Positions 18,396 through 26,780 of a stretch of 35,530 bases of DNA are shown one piece after another. The notes under the pieces were generated by a model. It did not search any database and was not told the DNA's origin. It saw nothing but the letters and a program-made list of their open reading frames with translations. How positions within the stretch are numbered: position 1 is the stretch's first letter; every line of letters starts with the position of its first letter. Location: contig JAPUEI010000092.1 in assembly GCA_027492675.1 (NCBI GenBank), positions 1 through 35,530 of the forward strand, in the 5' to 3' direction. The DNA is from Propionibacteriaceae bacterium (GTDB lineage Bacteria; Actinomycetota; Actinomycetes; Propionibacteriales; Propionibacteriaceae). The translations under genes were made by a program, and so were the position numbers.

Positions 18396-21276
18396 CGTCG
18401 ACGACCTGTTCGCCCTGCTCGCGCAGGCCAAGCACGCCCCCCAGGCCCAGCGCGTGCTGCTCACCGAGCAGGCGGTCGGGTTGGCCGACGAGCTCGGCTA
18501 CGAGAACCTGCAGGCGCAGGCCCGACTCGACCTGGTCTCCGCGTACCAGCAGACCGGGTCCGGGGCACGGATGTTCGCGCCGTTCAGCTGGGTGATGCAG
18601 CGGTACGAGCAGGGGCGGACCTGGTTCGACGACGACCTCCGGTTCCGCTTCCTGTGGCAGCTCAAGTGGATGACAGGCGGGCTGCTCGCCTACCCCGAAG
18701 TGCCGCTGACGCGCATCGAGGAGAACCTCAAGACGATGTACCGGCTGTACGTCGAGGCCGGCGAGGGCGTCGGGCCCGTGCACCAGTCGGCGTTCCAGCT
18801 CGCCCGGCACGTACGGGGCGTGCGGGGAGCCGAGCGCGAGTTCGAGACCTGGTGCGCGTCGGACCGTACGCACCTGTCGGACTGCATCGCGTGCGAACCG
18901 GCGGAACGCGCCGCGTACCGCGTGCAGCAGGGTCGCTGGGAGGACGCCCTGGACTTCGCGATGCCCGCGCTGGCCAGCGGGAAGACCTGCACCGAAGAGC
19001 CCCAGAACCTGTACTCGCTGATCATCGAGCCGTTACTCATGACCGACCGCGCCGAGGAGGCCATGACCGTCCAGCGTCGTGGGTGGCGGATGATCGCCGA
19101 CGAGGAGCAGATGGTCCTGCAGGCGGCGACCCACATCCTGGTGCTGGCCAGGGCGCGGGCCATCGACCGCGGCCTCGACATCCTCAGCCGCCGGCTCGGC
19201 GCGCTCGACTCGGCCGCGACCCCGTACGAGCGGATGATTCTCGCCGCCGCCGGCACGCGGCTGCTGGACGCGGCCGCCACCGAGCACGACATGGCCGGGC
19301 GCACGGTGGCCTTCCGCGGCCAGCAGGTGCCGATCGGCGCCCTGCGGAACCAGCTGCGCGGCTACGCGACGGACCTCATGCGGGCCTTCGACGAGCGCAA
19401 CGGCACCCCCGAGGCGAGCCGTCACGTGTTCGCCCAGTGGCTGCAGGCGCCGTACCTTCCGGAGCTCCCGTTCCCGGCACCCGTCGCCCCGCCGCCACCG
19501 GTCGCCGTCGCCGACCGCCACCCGCTGGCGCCGAGCCTGGTCGGTCTCGACGAGGTCTCGGTCGAGCGGTTCCACGACGTCGTCGAGCTGGCACAGCGGT
19601 ACTCGCCGGTCGACGACATCCGCGCCATGGCCGCCGAGTGGGCACGGCGGCGTCACGAGCTGCCAGCCCTGCGCGAGGGCGCCGATCAGGCACGGCTGCG
19701 CGCGCTGGGTGGGCTCGAGTACTTGCTGGGGTGGAGCGACCAGCTCATCACGGCGGCCCGCGCGCGGCCGTACCTCGAGAACGCAGCCGAGCTGTACAGG
19801 CAGGGTGGGGACGAGGCCGAGGCGCTGCTCATCGAGCAGTGGCTGCTGGCGCGCGACCACCGCTGGGACGAGGCGTACGCCATGATCGGCACGATCGACG
19901 CGGTCGGTGACGATGCGCAGCGCGGACGGGCGAGGGTCCGGATCATGCAGAGCGGGTCCGAGGATCGCCGGGTGGAGCTGCTCGAGCAGGTGCGCGCGTT
20001 CTCCTGCGAGGTCGACTCCGACCACCAGCTGCGGCGCATCTGGGCGGCCGCGCACACGGGGGGTACGGACTCGCCCGAGGAGCTGTACACGTGGACCAGC
20101 CAGGGGCTCGCGGTGCTGCTGCCCGGCGAGTACCCCGACACCGCCGCCGCGCTCCACATGCAGCGCGCGGTCGCCTGCATGATGCTCGAGCGCCCCGACG
20201 AGGTCGCGCCGGAGCTGGCCGCAGCCGAGACCTCCGCTCGCGCCAGCGGTGACGGCCCGCTCGCTGCCGTACTCATGACGCAGGCCCGTCTCGCGCTCGG
20301 CGACGAGGACATGGACCGCGTCGAGTCGCTGCTCAAGCAGGCCGCCGTGCTCGCGGACAGGTCGAGCTCGCTGGAGGCGTACGTCGATGCGTCGGGCATC
20401 CTGGCCGACGTCTACCGCTCGTCGGGACGGCTGCTGGAGGCGGCCGAGTCGGCCGAGAGCGGGCTGGCCGCGTTGGAGCTCGCGCGCGCCAGCGACGTCT
20501 ACGTCGAGCCGTCGCTGGACCTCAAGCAGGCCCGGATCACCGAGCTCTCGGCGCACGTCTCGGCTGACCTCGAGGAGACCGGCCGCGCGACCAGCCTGTA
20601 CAAGCGGGCCGCCGAGCTGTACGCCGAGGTGGGCGAGCAGGGCGAGTCGGCGTCGGCGTGGGGCGCGTACGCACGACTCGTACAGGCCGACGACACGCTG
20701 GAGGCCGTACGGGCGTTCCGGCGCGGCATCGAGCTCATGCAGGGCATCGATGACCAACGCGGGCTGATGGTGCTGCGGCGACAGCTGCCGACCGCGGTGC
20801 AGGACAGCGACGGGCTCGACGCGGGACTGTACGAGCTGGACCTCGCGGTGTCGATCAACGACACCAACGAGGCGCGGGCGCTGACCGACAGTGACTTCCG
20901 CGAGGTGCTGGGCGACTGGGACTTCGAGTTCGAGCGGCTCGATCTGGCCGACACCCGGGCGCGGATGTACGGGGCGGCTGAACGGTACGACGAGGCGCTG
21001 GCCGTGCTCGGCGACGTGCCGGAACGCATGGCCGCGCACGGCGCCGAGTCGCAGGGCATCGGCTCGAGGCTGCTGCGGGCGCAGATCCTGTTCGCCGCCG
21101 AGCGTACGGACCAGGGGCTGTACGAGCTGGAGCAGATCATCGCGATCCTGCACACCTGGGGCGACCGCGAGGCCACGATCACGGAGATGGCCGGCATCGG
21201 CGCTCGCGCACTCGTCCGCGCCGGCCGCGAGCAGGAAGCCGACGCCTTCTGGGAGAAGCACGCCGTCCAGAGCTGA
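18388..21276 (+). CDS. Large TPR-like repeat protein coupled to the HSP90-family gene
   Basis: 962 residues, almost all alpha-helical, with no signal peptide or membrane span. A Pro-rich linker (APVAPPPPVAVA, about residues 364-375) separates two helical halves. The C-terminal half shows repeated TPR-style helix pairs, such as YLENAAELYRQGGDEAEALL, ILADVYRSSGRLLEAAESAE, SLYKRAAELYAEVGEQGESA and ARMYGAAERYDEALAVLGD. The N-terminal half has weaker repeats plus CIACEPAERAAYRVQQGRW. The ATG lies inside the end of the HSP90 gene (8-bp overlap), so translation is coupled. Eukaryotic Hsp90 co-chaperones are often TPR proteins, which makes a physical partnership plausible; that is inference. Confidence 0.85.
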   Translation: MPDVDDLFALLAQAKHAPQAQRVLLTEQAVGLADELGYENLQAQARLDLVSAYQQTGSGARMFAPFSWVMQRYEQGRTWFDDDLRFRFLWQLKWMTGGLLAYPEVPLTRIEENLKTMYRLYVEAGEGVGPVHQSAFQLARHVRGVRGAEREFETWCASDRTHLSDCIACEPAERAAYRVQQGRWEDALDFAMPALASGKTCTEEPQNLYSLIIEPLLMTDRAEEAMTVQRRGWRMIADEEQMVLQAATHILVLARARAIDRGLDILSRRLGALDSAATPYERMILAAAGTRLLDAAATEHDMAGRTVAFRGQQVPIGALRNQLRGYATDLMRAFDERNGTPEASRHVFAQWLQAPYLPELPFPAPVAPPPPVAVADRHPLAPSLVGLDEVSVERFHDVVELAQRYSPVDDIRAMAAEWARRRHELPALREGADQARLRALGGLEYLLGWSDQLITAARARPYLENAAELYRQGGDEAEALLIEQWLLARDHRWDEAYAMIGTIDAVGDDAQRGRARVRIMQSGSEDRRVELLEQVRAFSCEVDSDHQLRRIWAAAHTGGTDSPEELYTWTSQGLAVLLPGEYPDTAAALHMQRAVACMMLERPDEVAPELAAAETSARASGDGPLAAVLMTQARLALGDEDMDRVESLLKQAAVLADRSSSLEAYVDASGILADVYRSSGRLLEAAESAESGLAALELARASDVYVEPSLDLKQARITELSAHVSADLEETGRATSLYKRAAELYAEVGEQGESASAWGAYARLVQADDTLEAVRAFRRGIELMQGIDDQRGLMVLRRQLPTAVQDSDGLDAGLYELDLAVSINDTNEARALTDSDFREVLGDWDFEFERLDLADTRARMYGAAERYDEALAVLGDVPERMAAHGAESQGIGSRLLRAQILFAAERTDQGLYELEQIIAILHTWGDREATITEMAGIGARALVRAGREQEADAFWEKHAVQS

Positions 21277-21281
21277 CCGCC

Positions 21282-22199
21282 TCAGTCGCGGCGGCCGTCC
21301 TGGCGGTGGTGGGTGAGGCGCTGGATGGTGTCGTACGTGCTGCGGATGGCTTCCATGGACGTGTCGTAGTCGGTCTGGGCCACGCCGATGAACAGGCAGT
21401 CGATGACCATCAGCTGGGCGATGCGGCTGCCGAGCGCGCCGGAGCGGAATCCGTTCTCGCGGGCCGCCGTGGTGAGCACGATGTCAGCCGCCTGGGCGAC
21501 CGGTGAGCTGCTGTGGTTCGTGATCGCGACGGTGGTCGCGCCGGCGTGATGAGCCAGTTCGAGGAAGGACATCGTGTCGACCGTGGCGCCCGAGTGGGAC
21601 AGGGCGATCGCGACGTTGCTGGGGCCGAGCGTGGCGGCGGCCGTCCACGCCGAGTGGGCGTCGGCCCAGCGCAGTGCCGTACGCCCGATCCGTACGAGCT
21701 TCTGCTGGAGGTCCTCACCGACGACCGAGCTCGCGCCGACGCCGAAGATGTCGACGCGACCGGCCGCGCTCACGGCATCGACGGCCCGGCGCAGCGACAC
21801 CACGTCGAGCACCTGGGCCGTGTCGGCGATCGACAGCGTCTCCGACAGCGACACCTTGGCGATGACGTCCTCGAGGCTGTCCGTACGGTCGATGTCGCTG
21901 GGCGCGGCGGGTGATCCGGCCGTCACGTACGACTCGCGCGTGACCTCGCGCAGCACGTCGAGCCGCAGGTCCTTGAAGCCGGTGTAGCCGAGCCGCTTGC
22001 ACAGCCGGATCACCGACGTGGTCGAGGTCTCGCTGAGATCCGCGAGCTGCTGGATCGAGAGCTCGGCGGTCGCTTCGGGCGCGGAGATGAACAGCTCGGC
22101 GATGCGCCGCTCGCTGGGACGCAGGTCGGGCAGCAGGGCGCGCATGGTGACCAGCGTCGTGGTCTGTCCCCCTGCGCGGCGCTTCATGGATGCGGCCAC
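21282..22199 (-). CDS. murR: MurR/RpiR-family transcriptional regulator
   Basis: 305 residues: an N-terminal RpiR helix-turn-helix (SIQQLADLSETSTTSVIRLC, residues about 48-67) and a C-terminal SIS sugar-phosphate domain (VDIFGVGASSVVGEDL, then IALSHSGATVDTMSFLELAH and VAITNHSSSPVAQAADIVL). RpiR proteins of this type sense amino-sugar phosphates such as MurNAc-6-phosphate. The GTG start at 22199 is chosen because GAGGAGG lies 5 nt upstream; it adds four residues before MKRRAGG. It is divergent from the muropeptide operon, which includes murQ, so it very probably controls that operon. The symbol rests on context as well as family. Confidence 0.88.
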   Translation of the reverse strand: MAASMKRRAGGQTTTLVTMRALLPDLRPSERRIAELFISAPEATAELSIQQLADLSETSTTSVIRLCKRLGYTGFKDLRLDVLREVTRESYVTAGSPAAPSDIDRTDSLEDVIAKVSLSETLSIADTAQVLDVVSLRRAVDAVSAAGRVDIFGVGASSVVGEDLQQKLVRIGRTALRWADAHSAWTAAATLGPSNVAIALSHSGATVDTMSFLELAHHAGATTVAITNHSSSPVAQAADIVLTTAARENGFRSGALGSRIAQLMVIDCLFIGVAQTDYDTSMEAIRSTYDTIQRLTHHRQDGRRD

Positions 22200-22221
22200 T
22201 GCGACCTCCTCGTCCTCGTGG

Positions 22222-22283
22222 TTGCAATTGTGTAACAAGCGGCAGGTAACTCTTGTACATCATTGTGCTCCTGGAGGTAATTT
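22222..22283. promoter_or_regulatory. AT-rich divergent control region of the muropeptide operon
   Basis: Against a GC-rich background this stretch is notably AT-rich. It holds TTGTGTAACAA (22228-22238, an inverted TTGT/ACAA), a second TTGTACA, and the hexamer AGGTAA twice, 31 bp apart (22244 and 22275). TTGTAC (22253-22258) and TAATTT (22278-22283) could be -35 and -10 boxes for the operon, though the 19-bp spacing is long. It is the most likely binding site for the adjacent MurR-type regulator; the exact operator is not resolved. Confidence 0.45.
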
Positions 22284-22359
22284 TCTGACCTATCACCCGC
22301 TGTTCCTGCAGTCGGCCCATCCAGGGCCAAGGATCCGGCTCTGATCTGAAGGAGTACGC

Positions 22360-23922
22360 ATGACTCGAGGCTCGCGCGCACAGCGCGGAACCCTTTCTGT
22401 GATCAGTCTTGGCCTCGCCGTCGCGATGGCCGCCTCCGGTTGCTCCTCGTCCACCGCGACGGGCGGCAGCTCCACAGCCGCGTCCCCGAAGGTGGGAGGG
22501 AACCTCGTCGTCGGCATCACGACCGACCCCGACAACCTGTTCCCCTGGAAGGCGACGCAGTTCCAGGCCGTGAACGTCCTGCAGACGCTGTACGGCACGC
22601 TCACCGAGTTCGACAAGGACCTCAACGTCGTGCCGGGCCTCGCCGAGTCGTGGACCGTCTCCTCCGACGGCCTCACCGTGACCATGAAGCTCCGCACAGG
22701 CGTGAAGTTCGCGGACGGGACCACCTTCGGATCCGAGGACGTGAAGTTCTCCCTCGACAAGATCAAGGACAAGGCGACCGCTGCCGTCGCCGCCTCCTCG
22801 CTCGCGTCCGTCAAGAGTGTCGATGCCACCGACGCGAACACGGTCACCCTGCACCTCAGCGCGCCCGACGCCGGCCTGCTCGCCAACCTCGCGGTCATCA
22901 ACATGGCGATCCTGCCGTCCGAGTCGACCGAGCAGTCCCTGAAGACCACGCCCGACGGCACCGGTCCCTTCGTCATGAAGGAGCGCAAGGCCAGCCAGTC
23001 GATCACGCTGGCCCGCAACGACGCGTACTGGGGCCCCAAGGCCAACCTCGACACGCTCGAGTTCCGGATCATCCCGGACGAGACCTCGATCGTCTCGGCC
23101 ATGCAGTCGAACAACGTGCAGCTCGCGATCCTCAACGACCCGCTGGTCGCCAAGACCGCACAGGGCGGCTCGTTGACCGTGACCAAGACGGCGCAGCTGA
23201 GTTACCACGTGCTGCAGCTCAACGCGAGCCGTTCGGTGCTCGCCGACGTGAACGTACGTCTGGCGATCCAGTGCGCCGTCGACCGCCAGCAGGTCCTCGA
23301 CACCGCCGCTCTCGGCGAGGGCGAGGTCACCGGCCCGATCACGAGCCCGGCGTACAAGTCGGACCCGTCGTCGCGTCCCTGCCCGAAGCGCGACCTGGCC
23401 AAGGCCGCCGACTACCTGGCCAAGGCCGGCAAGTCCGACGGCGTGACGATCAAGACGATCGTCTCCCAGGGTGAGTACGCGACGTCGGTCGCCGAGGCCC
23501 AGAACCTCAAGGCGCAGCTCGCCGAGGCGAAGATCACGCTCGACCTCGAGGTGCTCGCCAGCGACCCGTACGTCAACAAGTGGATCGCCGGCGACTTCGA
23601 CGCCGCCGTCGCCCTCAACGGTGGACGCCCGGACCCGGACGGCATGTACGGCCGCTACTTCACCAGCACCGGCAACCTCAACAAGGTGGCGGGTTACCAC
23701 TCGGCCGACCTGGACGCGCTGTTCGCCCAGGGCAAGCAGACCAGTGACCCGACAGCTCGCAAGGGCATCTACACCAAGGTGTCCGACAACCTCGAGGCCA
23801 ACGCCCCGTGGATCTGGCTGTTCACCGGCTTCACCTACACCGCCTCGTCGTCCAAGGTGAGCGGGTTCACTCCGATGGCCAACGGTTCAGTGCAGTACCT
23901 GCGTACGACCTCACTGAGCTGA
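22360..23922 (+). CDS. Family 5 ABC substrate-binding lipoprotein, probable muropeptide binder
   Basis: 520 residues. A lipoprotein signal peptide ends in MAASGC with the lipidated Cys28, followed by a Ser/Thr-rich tether. The mature part is a family 5 (DppA/OppA-type) binding protein: GGNLVVGITTDPDNLFPWKA, LYGTLTEFDKDLNVVPGLAESW, TGVKFADGTTFGSEDVKFSLD and GTGPFVMKERKASQSITLARN are characteristic. It should capture a peptide-containing ligand outside the cell for the two permeases that follow. AAGGAG lies 6 nt before the ATG. Because the same operon carries murQ, anmK and a candidate amidase, muropeptides are the likely ligand. It is first in the operon and is followed by a hairpin, which would favour high expression. 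Confidence 0.92.
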   Translation: MTRGSRAQRGTLSVISLGLAVAMAASGCSSSTATGGSSTAASPKVGGNLVVGITTDPDNLFPWKATQFQAVNVLQTLYGTLTEFDKDLNVVPGLAESWTVSSDGLTVTMKLRTGVKFADGTTFGSEDVKFSLDKIKDKATAAVAASSLASVKSVDATDANTVTLHLSAPDAGLLANLAVINMAILPSESTEQSLKTTPDGTGPFVMKERKASQSITLARNDAYWGPKANLDTLEFRIIPDETSIVSAMQSNNVQLAILNDPLVAKTAQGGSLTVTKTAQLSYHVLQLNASRSVLADVNVRLAIQCAVDRQQVLDTAALGEGEVTGPITSPAYKSDPSSRPCPKRDLAKAADYLAKAGKSDGVTIKTIVSQGEYATSVAEAQNLKAQLAEAKITLDLEVLASDPYVNKWIAGDFDAAVALNGGRPDPDGMYGRYFTSTGNLNKVAGYHSADLDALFAQGKQTSDPTARKGIYTKVSDNLEANAPWIWLFTGFTYTASSSKVSGFTPMANGSVQYLRTTSLS

Positions 23923-23930
23923 CGGAACAC

Positions 23931-23965
23931 GGCGCGGGCCCCGGAGATGCCCCGGGGTCCGCGCC
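23931..23965 (+). terminator. Intercistronic 14-bp hairpin after the binding-protein gene
   Basis: GGCGCGGGCCCCGG pairs with CCGGGGTCCGCGCC with one mismatch around a 7-nt loop, 8 nt after the stop codon. Hairpins in this place in ABC operons commonly act as partial terminators or as mRNA stabilisers that keep binding protein in excess over permeases. Confidence 0.65.
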
Positions 23966-23998
23966 GATCACCCCTCTAGACCGATCGGAGACACTCCA

Positions 23999-24967
23999 AT
24001 GACGCAGTTCCCATGGCGGAGGGCGCTCCGCCGGGTGCTGTCGATGCTCGGCACGCTTCTCGGCGTGGCCGTCCTCGTCTTCATCATGCTGCGGGCCATC
24101 CCCGGCAGCCAGATCACCGCCGGCCTGGGCACCGAGGCCGCCGCTCTCACCCCTGACCAGCGCGCGGCGCTCGAGGCCTACTACGGCATCGACAAGCCCC
24201 TGGTCGTGCAGTTCTTCAACTGGCTGGGCAACGTGCTGACGGGGAACCTCGGGTTCTCCTCCCGAGCCCAGACCTCCGTGCTCAACCTCACCCTCGGCGC
24301 CCTGCCGGTGACGTTCGAGCTGGCCGTCCTCTCGATCCTGCTGGCGCTGCTCATCGGCATCCCGCTCGGCATGCTGTCCGCCTCCAAACCCGACTCGGCC
24401 CGCGACGGCCTCGGACAGCTCGTCGGCCTCGCCGGGCTGAGCGTGCCGTCGTTCCTGCTCGCGACCGTCCTCATGAGCTGGCTGTCGGCGAAGTTCGCGT
24501 TCAACCCCAACGGCGAGGCGTACGCGACGCTGTTCGAGGACCCCGTCCGCAACCTGCGACAGATGCTGCTGCCCTCGCTGGTCCTCGGCTTCGGCATCGC
24601 CGCGCCCATCATGCGCACCACCCGTACCGCACTGCTCGAGGTGCGGAGTCAGGACTTCGTACGGACCGCGCGGGCCAAGGGCGTCGGCAGCAGGCGGCTG
24701 CAGGTGCGCCACATCCTCGGCAACGCCCTCGTCCCCATCGTCACCATGACCGGCCTGCAGTTCGGCTACCTGCTGGGCGGCGCCGTCGTGGTCGAGCAGA
24801 TCTTCAGCCTGCCCGGCATCGGCCGTCAGGTGCTGATCGGCATCCAGGGCAAGGAGTACGCGGTCGTCCAGAGCACCGTGCTGATCATCGCCTTGTCGTT
24901 CGTGCTGGTGAACCTCGCGACCGACCTGCTGTACCGGATCATCGACCCCAGGGTGCGTGCCGAATGA
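23999..24967 (+). CDS. ABC transporter permease, DppB/OppB type
   Basis: 322 residues with six membrane spans. The N-terminus LRRVLSMLGTLLGVAVLVFIML and the extracytoplasmic loop with LGTEAAALTPDQRAALEAYYG (about residues 41-61) followed by LDKP-like IDKPLVVQFFNWL are typical of DppB. The coupling (EAA) loop is RTARAKGVGSRRLQVRHILG, followed by LVPIVTMTGLQFGYLLGGAVVVEQIF. It forms the membrane channel with the next gene product. CGGAG lies 7-8 nt before the ATG, and the stop overlaps the next start (ATGA). Confidence 0.93.
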   Translation: MTQFPWRRALRRVLSMLGTLLGVAVLVFIMLRAIPGSQITAGLGTEAAALTPDQRAALEAYYGIDKPLVVQFFNWLGNVLTGNLGFSSRAQTSVLNLTLGALPVTFELAVLSILLALLIGIPLGMLSASKPDSARDGLGQLVGLAGLSVPSFLLATVLMSWLSAKFAFNPNGEAYATLFEDPVRNLRQMLLPSLVLGFGIAAPIMRTTRTALLEVRSQDFVRTARAKGVGSRRLQVRHILGNALVPIVTMTGLQFGYLLGGAVVVEQIFSLPGIGRQVLIGIQGKEYAVVQSTVLIIALSFVLVNLATDLLYRIIDPRVRAE

Positions 24968-25845
24968 GCGTCGACATCGTCGAGACCACTGAGCCCACAC
25001 CGGTGAAGGCAGGTGTACGACTCCGGCTCCTGCTGCACAGCCGTACAGGCATGGTCGGGTTGGTGATCGTGGCCGTGCTGCTGCTCGTCGCGCTGGCGCA
25101 GGCGGTCGGCCTCGTGGGGTACGACCCGCTCGTACAGGCACCTGCCGTCCGGCTCCAGGGCCCCAGCGGCGCGCACTGGTTCGGCACCGACCAGTTCGGC
25201 CGCGACGTCTTCTCGCGGGTGGCGGCCGGCGTCGTCAACACCGCGCGCATCTCGCTCGTCGCGGTCGCGGTCGCCACGGTCATCGGCACCGCGCTGGGCG
25301 TCATCGCCGGCTTCTACCTCAAGGGCACGGACGCGGTCATCAGCGGGGCCACCAACATCCTGTTCGCGTTCCCGCCGCTGCTGCTCGCGCTGTCGCTGGC
25401 CTCGGTGATGGAGCGGAACTGGTTCACCGTCGCCGTGGCGATCGCGATCGTCTACGTACCCATCTTCATCCGCGTCGCCCGCGGACCGGTGATGAGCCTG
25501 CGAGAGATCGAGTACGTACGGGCGGCCGTCAGCACCGGGCAGAGCCGCATGGCCATCATGCTGCGGCACGTCCTGCCGAACATCACCTCGATCGTCATCG
25601 TGCAGGTGTCGCTGTCGCTGTCGTGGGCCGTGCTGACGGAGGCGTCGCTCAGCTTCCTCGGCCTCGGCACCCCGCCTCCGGCGCCGTCGCTCGGTTCGAT
25701 GATCTACGAGGCACGCACGCTGATGTACGTGGCACCGTCCACGATGATCGCCCCAGGCGTCGTGATGGTCCTGCTCGTGGTGGGTCTCAACCTGCTCGGG
25801 GACGGCCTCCGCGACGTATTCGATCCGAGGAAGCGGGGAACCTGA
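24964..25845 (+). CDS. ABC transporter permease, DppC/OppC type
   Basis: 293 residues. The cytoplasmic N-terminus leads to a first span at about residues 28-48. The second conserved block is HWFGTDQFGRDVFSRVAAG, the hallmark of DppC-type permeases, and the coupling loop reads REIEYVRAAVSTGQSRMAIM followed by RHVLPNITSIVIVQ. The end LVVGLNLLGDGLRDVFDPR is also standard. It pairs with the DppB-type permease. Its start overlaps the previous gene (ATGA), and its stop shares a base with the murQ start (TGATG). Confidence 0.93.
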   Translation: MSVDIVETTEPTPVKAGVRLRLLLHSRTGMVGLVIVAVLLLVALAQAVGLVGYDPLVQAPAVRLQGPSGAHWFGTDQFGRDVFSRVAAGVVNTARISLVAVAVATVIGTALGVIAGFYLKGTDAVISGATNILFAFPPLLLALSLASVMERNWFTVAVAIAIVYVPIFIRVARGPVMSLREIEYVRAAVSTGQSRMAIMLRHVLPNITSIVIVQVSLSLSWAVLTEASLSFLGLGTPPPAPSLGSMIYEARTLMYVAPSTMIAPGVVMVLLVVGLNLLGDGLRDVFDPRKRGT

Positions 25846-26780
25846 TGCATCGCACCGTCGACGACGACGAGGCGCCCGACACCGGCGAGCTGGGAGACCT
25901 GCTCACCGAGTCGGTGGATCCGCGCTACGCGAACCTCGACACACTCCCCGTGTCGTCTCTCGCCGAGCTGATGAACGACGCCGACCAGACCGTGCCCGAC
26001 GCCGTACGGGCCGCGCTACCCCAGATCGTGCCCGCCATCGAGGCGATCGTGGCCCGCATGGCCGCCGGTGGCCGGCTCATCTACGTCGGCGCCGGCACCC
26101 CGGGGCGGCTCGGCGTGCTCGACGCGTCCGAGTGCCCGCCCACGTTCAACACCTCGCCCGGCCAGGTCACCGCGATCATCGCGGGCGGCCCGATCGCTCT
26201 CACCACGGCCATCGAGGGCGTGGAGGACGACGTCGACGCCGGGGCCGACGCGATCGACGAGCTCGCCGTCGGACCGGCCGACGCGGTCGTGGGGATCGCA
26301 GCCAGCGGCCGTACGCCGTTCGTCCTGGGCGCCATCGCACGGGCCCACGCCGCGGGGGCGCTGACCGTGGGGCTGTCGTGCCACGACGGCGCGCGCCTCA
26401 GCACCGCGGTCGACCTGCCCATCGAGGTGCTCGTGGGCGCCGAGGTGGTCTCCGGGTCGACACGGCTCAAGTCGGGGACGGCGCAGAAGCTCGTGCTCAA
26501 CATGATCTCGACGATCACCATGGTGCGTCTGGGCAAGACGTACGGGAACCTGATGATCGACGTCCGGGCCACCAACCACAAGCTCCGCAAGCGCGCGCAG
26601 CGGATCGTCCGACGCATCACCGGCTGCTCGGCCGAGGACGCGGCGGCGGCGCTGACGGCGGCCGACCAGGAGATCCGGATCGCGTCCCTGATGGTGGCCC
26701 GCGGCGACTCCCCCGCAGCGGCGATCGCGAGACTCGAGGCGGCCGGCGGCAATCTTCGTACAGCGCTGGAGGCTTCCTGA
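25845..26780 (+). CDS. murQ: N-acetylmuramic acid 6-phosphate etherase
   Basis: 311 residues. MurQ cleaves the lactyl ether of MurNAc-6-phosphate to give GlcNAc-6-phosphate and D-lactate. The SIS-fold signatures are all present: TESVDPRYANLDTL, LIYVGAGTPGRLGVLDASEC with catalytic Glu96, AIEGVEDD with the second acidic residue Glu127 (spacing of 31 as in E. coli MurQ), GIAASGRTPFVLGA, and SGTAQKLVLNMIS. It is cytoplasmic. The start is fixed by the TGATG overlap with the permease gene. Placement inside a transporter operon indicates that the imported substrate supplies MurNAc. Confidence 0.97.
   Translation: MHRTVDDDEAPDTGELGDLLTESVDPRYANLDTLPVSSLAELMNDADQTVPDAVRAALPQIVPAIEAIVARMAAGGRLIYVGAGTPGRLGVLDASECPPTFNTSPGQVTAIIAGGPIALTTAIEGVEDDVDAGADAIDELAVGPADAVVGIAASGRTPFVLGAIARAHAAGALTVGLSCHDGARLSTAVDLPIEVLVGAEVVSGSTRLKSGTAQKLVLNMISTITMVRLGKTYGNLMIDVRATNHKLRKRAQRIVRRITGCSAEDAAAALTAADQEIRIASLMVARGDSPAAAIARLEAAGGNLRTALEAS

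Noticed and set aside
16416..18464. Open reading frame of 682 codons on the minus strand opposite the HSP90-family gene
   Set aside because: The plus strand has unmistakable HSP90 motifs; the antisense frame has low-complexity composition only.
19033..21261. Open reading frame of 742 codons on the minus strand opposite the TPR-like gene
   Set aside because: It is a high-GC shadow: it is rich in Arg, Gly, Val and His without domains, while the plus-strand frame encodes clear helical repeats and is coupled to the HSP90 gene.
21715..23700. Long minus-strand frame covering part of murR and the binding-protein gene
   Set aside because: It crosses the divergent control region and is antisense to a well-supported lipoprotein gene.
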